64,000 nt of DNA, taken from assembly GCF_932526225.1 (NCBI RefSeq), contig NC_064037.1, forward strand, positions 1,610,001 through 1,674,000, read 5' to 3'. This DNA comes from Nematostella vectensis (Eukaryota > Cnidaria > Anthozoa > Actiniaria > Edwardsiidae). Position numbers and translations under genes: made by a program. The notes under the pieces are model-generated. The model saw only the letters and a list, made by a program, of their open reading frames with translations, did no database searches and had not been told where the DNA came from. This document shows, one piece after another, positions 42,701 through 54,700 of the stretch (position 1 is the first letter of the stretch; each line of letters opens with the position of its first letter).

Positions 42701-45700
42701 ATCTCAAATGTTAAAGAAACTAAAGAACAAAAACACAAAAAAGTGATATTTGATTTATCGCGTTGTGCTAAAGTATTATATTAAATTCATGTCTTCCCCC
42801 CCACCCCCACCCTTGTCTTTTATTTCTAACCTCGCTTTCACTTTCTCAGGACTTGAAGAAGCAACTGAAACAACATTCCCCTGCGTATGATCATGTCATG
42901 GATAAGGGGCGACAAATACTCTCCACTCTCCCTCCCACGGGACGTGAGCATGACAAGCTCACCCAGAAACTGAACGACACGGAGGCAGCCTGGAAAGCCT
43001 TGAACGACAAGGTGCATCACCATAGCAACCAGCTGGACTCAGTTAAACCCACTGCTGCCTCTTATGAGAAGAAGAGCGAGCCGTTCCTGGCATGGCTGAA
43101 GGACGCGGAGAAGCGACTGCAGGGTTGTGAGAAGATACCAAGTGATCAGGAGGATGTACTGCATTTGCAAGAAGCCCTTGAGGTGAGTGTGCTAGTGATC
43201 TACGTTAAGTTTCTTTCTTTCCGGACCGACCCTAAAAACTTTTGTTGCGTAGGCTGGAAGCAAACATGCAAGCGATAATCTTTCTCCGGGAATTTCAGTA
43301 CTGTGTAAACTACTGAACTCTTATTTCATCATAAAAATAACTTCAATCTTTAAATTGTCGGTTAGGTTTATTAAGTTGATAGGAGCTTTCAAATTTTTAT
43401 ATGTAAGCGTTTTATTTGAAACTATTTCCTATACGTTGGAGGGCTAACCATTAAAATGTTACTTTTTAGTGCATATGAATATAGCTTTTCTATTTTTAAT
43501 AAATTTCTTTTGAAATTTTGCTTGCGTGGGGTGACTTGGTAACATTGCTTGCGTGACTTAACGGATACTAGCCTACGTGTAGCCGCTGACTAGCAAATAA
43601 CATCCTCTCGTAGCTACGAGGGGATATTACTTTGAGAAGCTCGAATAAATTTTCAATAGACCCTGTTAATTCCCGAGTTTGTGCTTATGGTGTTTACTGT
43701 ACTGATCATCCCCTCCCCCCTGCGTCTTTTGAGTTTATGGTGTTTACTGTACTAATCATTCCCCCCCTGCGTCTTTTGAGTTTATGGTGTTTACTGTACT
43801 AATCCCCCCCCCTGCGTCTTTTGAGTTTATGGTGTTTACTGTACTAATAATCCCCCACCCACCCCACCCAACCCCCCCTGCGTCTTTTGAGTTTATGGTG
43901 TTTACTGTACTAATAATCCCCCACCCACCCCACCCAACCCCCCCTGCGTCTTTTGAGTTTATCGTGTTTACTGTACTAATAATCCCCCACCCCCCTGCGT
44001 CTTTTTCACTTCAGCTTCTTCAAGATGAGGTCCAAGCCTGCAAGCCCGACCTCCAGGCGATCTCCGACACCTTCCGTACCCACGAAGGCGTTTGTAAGGA
44101 CGCTGACGCCCGCAATGACTTGCCACTCATTGAAGACGAGGTCCAGTCTATGACTGACCAATACGAGGCCTTGCGGCGGGATGTGGGTCGGCAGCTGGAC
44201 CGGGTGGCCGAGGTACAAGAGGAGCTTGCTGGGTACCAGGAGGCGCTCCTTGCAGTGGAGGAGACCATGCGCGAGGTAGAGGAAGTGGTGGCAGTGGAGT
44301 ACGTCTTGGTACTTGATGTACAACAAGCGCACGAGGAACTCAGCAAAGTCAAGGTACGAATCAGTTTACTTACGTTGGCTTCCAGAGACTTGATGTCCGC
44401 TTAGGTGAAAAAGTAGAGTTCTCCCAGGTATGAAAACCAAGTTACTTAAAGCCGTGATGCCTGAATCCTGTTTCGCTAACTTTTCTTCTTGCACACGATA
44501 GCGCACCTTACACTGAAACGGATTGAATATCATGTAATACATTAATACAGAAGTAGAATAGATTAATAGCGCGAAAGCCCATGCTTGAGAAGCCAGGGCT
44601 TTTTTCAGCCTCGAATAAAATCTGGTAGTGCTCATAAAAGACCGCTGGGTCCTGTTAAAGCTCACACATATATAGCCACACCTCACTCTGCGTTTATTCG
44701 CTATCCTAGAAATGTGTCGCCGTGCTGGATAGCCGGAAACCCACCCTCCATACTTTGAAACAGCACGGGAAGGTTCTTGCTGAGAAGACAGGGAGCCCGG
44801 ATGTGTTGGACAAAGTGGAGGAGGCAGAGCAGAAGTACGACAGGTTGGCGAGCAAGGGGCATGACCGGGTCATTTTCATGGATAAGGTAACATTACCACT
44901 GTGAATTAAATAAATAAAATATATTAAATGTTTGGCACATGAATAGCGCAAATCATAATTGCGACACATGATAATCAAAATGCGCTTTACTAACTGACTT
45001 TTACTAGTCAGCGTGTAGATATGGACTGTCTTACGCAGGATGAGGGTTAAACATTGTCACTTTAGGTTTTACCACGGGCCAGTCCCTACAGGGCCGTAAC
45101 AGACCTCGAAATACTGGTGGGGGGGGGGGGGGGGGGCAGAGACATTAAAAAACCTGAGGGGACGGCAACGCCTCTACTTGTCATTTCCTTTTAAGAAAAT
45201 AAAAAAACTCGGGGGCATGCATTTCAGGTGGTGGAATTCCTCGACTCGTACGACACCAACATCACCAAAGTCGAGGAAGACATTCCCCGACTGTCATCCG
45301 TCATAACCAGCCTTGAACCCGTTAGCACTGAATCAGACAAGGTTCAGGAACAACTCTCGCAAACCACCGATCTCCAAGAAGCCCTCGCCAGCGATAAGAC
45401 ATGCCTCGACACCGCCCAGGAAGCGGCGGATTGGCTAGCAGGGAATGCGAACCCGGAGGACGGTACAGAGCGCGAGCTGCAAGGTAGAATCGGGCGTAGT
45501 AAGGAGCCTCTAGGCGAACTGATGACTGCTGTGAGCGATCGACTCAATGAGCTGCAATGCGGGCTCGTCAAGACTCAGGAGTTCCGAGCTGTGTCGGAGG
45601 ACTTCCTTATTTGGCTGAGCGCGGTGGAGGAGAAGCTTTCGGACGAGAGGCCTGTGGTATCTAATGTAGAGACCATCCGGGACCTTAAACGCGAACATCA

Positions 45701-48700
45701 GGTACTTGGATGATTACTTTTTATGCTATTATAACTAATATGACTATTATGATATATTATTGATTATTGTAAATTTTAGAAAGTCAAGCGGCTAGAATAG
45801 CTCATTTGTTATTGTAAATTTAAAGTTACGTATGATCTTTTTACGAGAAAACTTTTTAGATAACCATCCAAGAGTGTTTAGATATCAATTCATGCTTCAG
45901 TCAAATGAATGTGGATGCTTTACGTGACGTGTATTTTTCGGGAGCGTAAAATTGCGGTTTGTCTGCTGTTTAAGGGTCATGTTAATTAGTAAATCCAAGC
46001 TGTGATATCGTGACTAAAAATACTAAAGATTCACTTCTACAAATAACGTGGCATATAATCATACTTATTCATCCACCTTTAGTTTACCTTAATTCATTGC
46101 ATTTGCGTCGAGAGTAATCTTTACTCGCCTACATCTCCTCAGCCTATCCACGATGACATACAAAAGCACGAGCCGGTGTTCAACGCCATCAAGGAAGCTG
46201 CCGATAAAATCCTCACGACTTCTGAACCAGGCAAAGAGCGTAACAAAGTTGAGCATCGTATGGCGCAGTTACAGACACGCTGGGACAACCTACAGAAGGA
46301 TTCTTCCAACAGACAGATGGTGCTGGAGAAAGTGGAGCCTCTTGCTCAGCAGGTTTGTCCAAAAACACATTATTCTTGTCTACCGAGATAAATGATGAAA
46401 TATAATGATACCTCCATAGCCCATATCCTATTTTGTCTATCTTATTCCTGACCTGTTACAGCCTCCCTGCATTCCTTTCAGTGGAAAAGGAAACAAAGTA
46501 TGTTATTTCTTTGCCTCTAGTATACCGCTGCAGTACGCGAGATTGTGCCATGGTTGATGGTCGCCGAAAAGAAGCTCTCTTCTATCAACTCCGTGCCTTG
46601 TAACAAAACCAGTCTGGAGTTCTTCGAGGAGTGCCTCCGAGACATCGAACATGACGTCGAGGAACATGACGCAACTAGACGAACTCTGAACGACATCGCG
46701 CGATCCCTGATCGAGCTAAACCCAAGCGATAAAGACGCAGTTTCTCAGGAGATTCGCTCCATCAACAACCGTCTGAATGCCCTGACAGAAGCTCTTCCCG
46801 CTAAAAATAAACAGATTGAGAAGATGAAGGAGCTGCTGGCGAACTACCAAGAAAACCTGATCAGCATCGAGGAACTCATCGTGGAAGGCGTGGTCTTATG
46901 TGCGTTCAGCACGCCGCTCATGGACATGGAGAAGTTATCAGAGGAACTGGAGCTCATCACTGCTATTCTTGTCACATTCAGGTATGAATGAGATGCAGAC
47001 AAAACGCTCTAAAGCCGACTTTTGGACACTGTTGTTTTAGGTTTATTTGAACATTGATATATCGTACTTTTGAAAAATATTAGTATTCATAGATTTTTAT
47101 GCTTTGGCAACAGAATGGAGATGTTTATTATAGGATGGATTGAACTTTGCAGTGATGCAAGTGGATTGGTATTTGCAGAACTAAAAGATTTACGTACAAA
47201 TTGGCTCTCAAGCTAATTTCGCGATCATTACGTGGCATGCTGCACGAGATAGAGTTGGGTACCTTTTCCCCTTTCTGGACCCACTTCAGGTTGACAAGAA
47301 TGACGGACGGTGTGCAGAGAGTATATACTTTACCTTATTGCATCTCCTAATTTGACAATCTCATCATTTGATAGCGAGCAAGAACCTGTGCTGGAGGAGA
47401 TCGTTGACGTTGCCCAACAGCTCATCGCCTTGCTTGACCGTACATCACCTGACGTAACTGTCATCGAACGACGAGTGGAGAAGATGTTTGCGCGGTTTAG
47501 TGGCGTACGCGGCCGTCTTGATAACCGCAAGAATCAGCTCGGGAAACATCTGGAGCACCTGCGAAGATTCCAGGAGTGCAACGAGGAACTACAGACATGG
47601 TTCACTGCCATCATACCGGTAAGTGGATTACCCCTCATAAAGAAGCTTCGTCTTGAGTTTCCAGTGGGCCACGATTTAGTCAATAACCGGCCTTTTAAGG
47701 AGAGACGCAAGTTGGCCTGCGGAACCCCGCATGAATCTAGTTCTCCACAGTAATCTCTCCATGCGTAAACATTATGCGTAACTGATGACTTGGCCTCTTT
47801 AAGAAACGCTGTCATGTCATACCGAGTGCAATAAGACCCTTGACGCCGTCTTCATTGACTTTTATTGCGCACTGATTGGCTCCTCCGTCCAACAGGTGAT
47901 GGAGTCCTTGGCGCCTGTAAGCACAGAGCCAGACAATGTCCGCGTCCAGTTGCTAGAGGTAGAGGAGTTGATCGATGCCACCCAACTCAAGCGACAGGTG
48001 CTCACCACGTCCCAGCAGGCTGGGGAATGGCTGATGGAGTTTAACAAGGAGGACGAGTCGGTCACTGTGGAGGTGGGTTCAGCCTCTCAGAATGGAAATA
48101 TTTGTGTTATTGTGGAGGTGCGCTCTGTTATAGAGCCCATAAACCACACCAACCAATGCATAACGCATTTTAATTTGTTGTGTATTTAAAAAAATGTTTC
48201 AAAAAATGTTTTAAAGCTTAAAAGCTTTAACATTACACCTTTCTGTATAGATTTGTGCCCAAATAGGTTTTTTGGTTTTGCGAAAAAATTGCTCCAAAAG
48301 TGATAGCGTGTCCAATGCAAACCACCAAACATTGAAAAACCCGTTGTCAATCAGAGTACAAGGATCGCGTTAATGATAATACAGTTGCACCTCCATCCCT
48401 CCGACCCTCTGGTAGATTCTTGACTTTTAACTTACATCTCCATTTTGCTGTAGGTCGTTTCCACTGTGAGCCGCGCCCAGGTGAAGATGGACCGGATCTT
48501 GAACACACTTGACGCACGCCGTGACCGTCTGCAGACGCTAATACTGGAGTGCCAAGACATCAAGGTCTCGTTAACAGACTTCGAGAATGACATGGCGGGA
48601 ATTGAGGAGGAGCTAGCGGGAATGAGGCCCGTCTCTGCTGTGCACGACACTCTCAAGGAACAAGAGAGAGAGTTCAAGGTGAGACGCTAACTGTCGCTAA

Positions 48701-51700
48701 CTTCCCAACACAAAGGAAGAAAAAAAAAGCGTCTGTTAGTAGAGCTGTCCAATTACGAAGAAGGGTCGCTTCAGAGTTAGGAGAAGTCGTTTGGCAAAGA
48801 GGCAAACTCAAACAGAACAACAACGCAGCGGGCACTTTTTTAAAGCAAAAAAAGGTTGAAATGTTCATGGAGGGGAGGACAGAATTTATTCATTTCCCAT
48901 ATTTTGGCAATAATCGTTAATGAAGTGGTATATTTATGTTTATAATTCTACTAATTGAAAAAAGGAAAGGGATCGATTAAACAGCTCACTAAACGGAACT
49001 GCCAAAGAGATGAAAAAGAAGGCTTGTTCTTTTGCGTCAACTTATCGTGTTTGGTTTTCTAGATGCTCCAAGAAGATATCCGAGAGACAAATGATCTTGC
49101 GGGTGAGCTGATCTCTCGCACAGAACAACTCATCGAGGACGCCGAGTCCAGCCCTGAGCGCGACGCCCTTGAGCAACGCCTTCAAGACCTGAAGACCCGC
49201 TGGGCTGCTGTAAAAACTAAGAGTGAGGATCGCGAGAAGGAGCTGGCCAAACACTCTCCTGTCTTGCACCGTTACTATGGCACTGTAGACCCCTTTACCA
49301 GCTGGCTGACGGGATTGGATAAGAAGCTAGGCAATCAGGAGCCAGTGTCTTGTAACTCTCGCACGGTGGAGCGACAGCTGGAGCAGGTTCGGGATCTTCA
49401 ACAGCAGGTCGAGGAGCACGGCTCACAGTACGATAGCGTCAAGGAGCTTGCGGCGAACGTCATCAGGTACACATACGCACATGTTGTTGTCTTTCTTGTC
49501 AGAATTGCTTTATCATTTGACTGCTACAGTAGAAAATATTTTCGCATGTTCTAACCTTTATGGCAAATTATTTCCTTGCGTTGCATAGGCGATCATCCCT
49601 CATGGCTCATTCTCTCCCTCCGTTGCATAGGCGATCATCCCTCATGGCTCATTCTCTCCCTCCGTTGCATAGGCGATCATCCCTCATGGCTCATTCTCTC
49701 CCTCCGTTGCATAAGCGATCATCCCTCATGGCTCATTCTCTCCCTCCGTTGCATAGGCCATCATTCCTCATGGCTCATTCTCTCCCTCCGTTGCATAGGC
49801 CATCATTCCTCATGGCTCATTCTCTCCCTCCGTTGCATAGGCGATCATCCCTCATGGCTCATTCTCTCCCTCCGTTGCATAGGCCATCAGTGAGCTTTCT
49901 CCTGCGCAACCCGGTTCAGGGAAAAATTTAATCCCTTGGCCTTCAACACATGTTTTCTGCCGTCCTCCTTTTCGATGTTTAGGATAGAAAAACTATAATA
50001 ACTATTTGCAGCACTGGAATATTTGTACTGACATCCTACAAGAACGCTCGCGTATTTTAAGCTTAGCTTCCCTGAAACTAAATTACAACATATTGTCATG
50101 TTGCTTGTTTTACAAACGTTTTGCTTGGTCATTCTTAGTAACGCCCCGGATGACGTGTACGTGGTAGAGGCACAGGTCCAGTACTTGAACAAGCTGTGGG
50201 AAAGTGTCCGGTTACGACTGAGTGATCGCGTGCGCCAGTCGGCAGAGGTTAAAGACTTGGCGGAGGAGTACGAGGAGGCTATACTGCCTGTAAACGAGCT
50301 CTTTACTAGGGCCGAGGATGGTCTTGTGCCTATGGAGATGGTTGGCTGTGATGTCGATAGAGCAAAGCAAGCAATCGCTACTACCAAGGTATTCAGCTTA
50401 GAGTCCTCTCTAGTCAAACAGAAACTTTCGCTATCATGTTGTATCTTTGTTTTTTTGGACCGCCATGCTTGCGAATACCCAATTTTACTATATATCTAAA
50501 GAAAAGGAAAGAATGAAGCTAAAGGGAGCCATGATGATTGATTTGATCTCATTGACGAAATGTCCTTAGGTGTTGTCACCGGAACTTTGAAAACTGCCCT
50601 CAATAAATGAACGCCCGTAGAAATGTGTTCCGCTTTAGATCGGGGTGGCTTTCATGCATTTTGTACTGTTTTCAACCAAAAACAGAAAGGTTATTGGACT
50701 TTACATCGGCCATCATTGAGAAGTTCCCCTGTATATTTATATTCTAACGAATTAGGTCGTCATCCTCAATCCGACGCCCGTGTCGTTAAGTAAAATCAAA
50801 CGGAAAAGAATTATTGAGAGTCTTTCCTGATGTGTTTCAACAGAGTGCAATCAGTGCCCTTGAGACGCACAAGCCCGACGTCCAACATGCCGTCAAGATC
50901 GGACAAAATCTGATCACTTCTGCGGATAGTGATTCACCAGATGTGGCATTACTTCGTAAGGAAGTCAGCCTCCTGTCTGGGACGCGTGTTGAGTTGAAAG
51001 AGCTTCTTGAGGAGCAGCAGGCCAAGCTTGAGCTGGTGGTCAAGTGTTGCGAGGTGTTCGATAGCAAGATGGCCGAGCTCGGTCTGTGGGTAACTGAGGC
51101 TTCAGAGACGACTTCGGTACAAGAACCGATCAGCACGAATCCGAGAGTCGTCAGTAAACGGCTCAAAGATATCGAGGTGAGTACACGGCGCATTCGGTAC
51201 TTTAGTTATTTAATAAAGGTGCCGAAATTTCTTGTTGTCGCGCATCCGGTACTTTAGATAATTTACTAAGGTGCCGAAATTTCTTGTTTTAACGGCCAGT
51301 TGCTAGTGAAATAATCTTAATTTAGAAAAACCTCCAAGGCCTTGTTATCGATTAGATTTGTTAATTACCTCTAGGCTTGGCACACATCATATGAAATAAA
51401 AGCTGAAATTTGAAATAAGGGCCCTGTTTAAAAATTAGAGTCTACTTATAAAATAAGAATCTAAAACGAGCTTGTACGGTACTTACCGTCCTTTCCCTCA
51501 TCGCATGTCTACGTTTGCTCGATTTTTTGTTCAAACAAAGATAGCAGAAGATAGGTAGTCTCAGTTGTTAACAAGGAATCCATGAAAGCTGAGAGTTTCT
51601 CTCAAGATACTTGTTGCTCATATTTATGTTTTGCAGGCTACACAAGACGAGATCGCCAAGAGGCATAACACACTTGACAACATGGAGCTAGTTGGTAGAG

Positions 51701-54700
51701 ATCTGATCTTAGCTACAAACGAAAATCCCTTCGTGGTGGCTGAGGTGCAGGGCAGGCTTACCAAAGTACGTGTGCAGATTGATCGGCTGGACGCGCGAAT
51801 GGAGCAGAGGCGAGAAATCCTACAGACTATCCTGCTACAATTGCAGCTATTTGAGGTTTGTACAGAATAGGTTCCAGTTTATTTTTCTGTATTTTTTTAA
51901 CTTTTCAATCGTGATTCAATGGTATTTGTATGTTCTGTGCCATCCTCTATTAAGCGACCAACCTCTATTAAGCAGTACCCTCTATAAAGCGACCAACCTC
52001 TATTAAGGAGTACCCTCTAATAAGCGATCAACCTCTTAAGCGGCCACCCTCTATTAAGCGGCCGCCTTTCACTGTCCCGAGTGTGGCCACTGTATTATCC
52101 TTTGGGATATTTGGATAATCTGCATACTTGGGAAGTGTTTCTTGAAGTGTTAAAAATGCATCAATTTGACGATCTGATCTTTGTATTTGTAGGTTAGTCA
52201 CGATGAGTTCCAAATCACCATGGCAGAAATGGAGGCCGATCTCACCAACATACAACCAATATCTGCTATCTTCCCTATCGTGGACGAACAGAAGGATGAC
52301 ATCCAATACTACATTCTCGCAACCATTGCCAAGAAACAGCCAGTCTTCGACAAGCTAATGGAGGATGGCCGGGACATGGCGGAGAGAATGGAGCCTGGAG
52401 AAGAGAAAGACGAGCACGAGGCGATTCTCAAAGCCACCGCTGACCGATGGGGGGGGATCAAAAAGAGCGCTTCGGACATCGATAAGAAAATCGATGAGGT
52501 TCACGAGGCATCCGCCACGTTTGACAGGAAACGTGAGAAATTCGAGAAGTGGCTAGACGAGGCTGAAAAGAAACTTGGTAAGATCAAGCTCGTATCGTGT
52601 AACCCCAACGAAGTTGACAGAGTGATTGAACAACTTGGCAGTCTGCTGGATGACGTGTACTGCCATGAACCGCACTTTGATGACGTCAGCGATGCTGCCA
52701 AGGCTTTGATTGACTGTTGCCAAGTTGACGGTGACGTCATTAAGGCTAAGTTTGTGGATTTGAAACACCGGTGGGATGCCTTGAATGAGAGCGTGCCTGC
52801 TAAGAAATCTGAAGCTGAGAACATCAAAGAAAACATCGAGAAATACAACAGCGCGTTCCAGCCCGTACGCGAAGCCTTTACACAGGCTGAGGATCTTTTG
52901 TCATTTAGCGAGCCCCTTGGTACTGATGCTGACAAACTCCGAGATGAGCTAGAGAGAGTCAAGGCTTTGGCGTCTACACTTGAAGATCGAAAGGCAGATG
53001 TGAAGCAAATGAATCAGTCGGGTAAGGAGCTTATGGGAGTGGAAAACCAGTCAGTGACAGGGATTAAAGATGAGGTTGATTCTGCGAACAAGAAATCAAA
53101 GGATATCCCTAGAAGGCTCGCTGACAGGCAGAAGCAACTAGAGAAAGCCCTCAAGGATGCCGAGAAATTTGACGCTGTACTTGAGGAGATTGAGAACTGG
53201 TTGCCTGCTGAACAGGAACTGGTCCAGAGCCTTCAGCCGATAAGTAGCGATCCCGAGAAGATCAGAGCCCAGGTCAAAGAGACCGATGAGATATTAGAGG
53301 ATGTAAAAGGCTACGTTGTCAGACTTGCTGAGCTGGAAACCACAGGCCAGCGGATGATCGAGGGTAATGTCCATGACCCTGAGACTGTGGCCGCTGTCCA
53401 AGAAAGCATTGACAAGGTCAGGACACCAATCGAAAAGTTGAATGGAAAACTGGAACAAAGAAGCGCGAGACTTCAGGACGCGGGGCTGCAATCCCAGGTA
53501 TTCCAAGACTCGTGTGACGACTTTATCGCAAGGTTAGGTACCATTGAAGACCAACTTGTGAGCGAAGCTCCCGTTTCTCCTGAATATTGCGAGACAAGGA
53601 AGCAGAAGGAAGAGAACGACGATGTTCTAGACTCTATACAACAACAAGAGCCAGTATTTGTCAAACTTGTGAAGGCTGGGGAGAGGGTCTTAGAGAGTGT
53701 TGAACAAGGCGACGAGCAGAAGGCCTTAGTGAAGAAGCTCGAGGATCTTATAGATCGCTGGAATAGAGCAAAAGATAAGGCATCCGAGCGTAACGGGCTT
53801 CTGAAATCCGTCATTCCTGATGCTAGAGCTTATCAGACAACTCAACAGACCTTTGAGCCGTGGCTGTCTGACGCTGAAGATAAGCTAAGTGAGCTTGGAG
53901 TAAAGTCCAGTGAGCCCGAGGACATGGACAAGCAACTGCTGACGCTGTGGGATCTCAAGGACGGCATCGAGAAGCATGTGCCTGAGTTTGAAGAGCTCAA
54001 CAAAGCGGCAGTTTCTTTGATAAAAAAATGCCCAGATAACAGTTATTTCATCCACGCGCAAGTCCAAGACACCAATCGCCGATGGAATGCACTGCAGCGA
54101 GATCTGGAAGACAAGGAAACCGAACTCAGTAATGCTAAAGATACAGCGGAAAATCTACAAGAAGCAATCAAATGCGTAGAGGCGGCCGTTAACCATGCTG
54201 AGAACTCTTTAGAGATGTGCGAAACACCGAAGGTGGATCAAGACAGCGTGAAAAAGAATTTAGAGAACGTCACGTTGGCGTTTGAGAGTCTTGAAGAATG
54301 TGAACCGCAAAAGAAAGATGCTGAGAAGTGTGCGGATGATCTTCTTGCTAAGATGGACGATGACTCCACTGATGCCACGGTGCTCAAACAACAAGTTGAC
54401 AACCTTGGAGAGAGATACTCACGTGTTAAGGATAAAACAAGATCGAAGAAGAAGCAGCTCGAAAAGGTCCTTATCCTCGTGATCGAGTTCGTGGAGATTT
54501 ACGAAGAGATCACAATCTGGATTGAGGAGACTACTCCCGGAGTCGATAACCTACCCGCAATCAGCAGCAACCCTTATGTCGCCAAGCAGCAACTCGAGTA
54601 CGTAGAGCAGCTTCAAGATGAAGTCATGGCTAAGAGGCCCGTGGTTGAGAAAGCCGAGGAAATCGGTCAGAGGCTAGTCGAGAGCTGTGAAAGTGACCCG

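Noticed and set aside
43784-44014. Open frame extending exon 35 upstream through PPHPTPPASFEFMVF repeats
   Set aside because: This is the C-rich minisatellite. The CTTCAG acceptor at 44014 gives the phase-0 join expected from exon 34.
48073-48117. Alternative donor 45 nt downstream of exon 41
   Set aside because: GTGGAG/gtgcgc is in frame but a weaker donor than gtgggt, and the added residues would interrupt a D-repeat helix.
49560-49931. Open frames of 105-123 codons
   Set aside because: They are the 42-bp minisatellite translated. No splice or start context.
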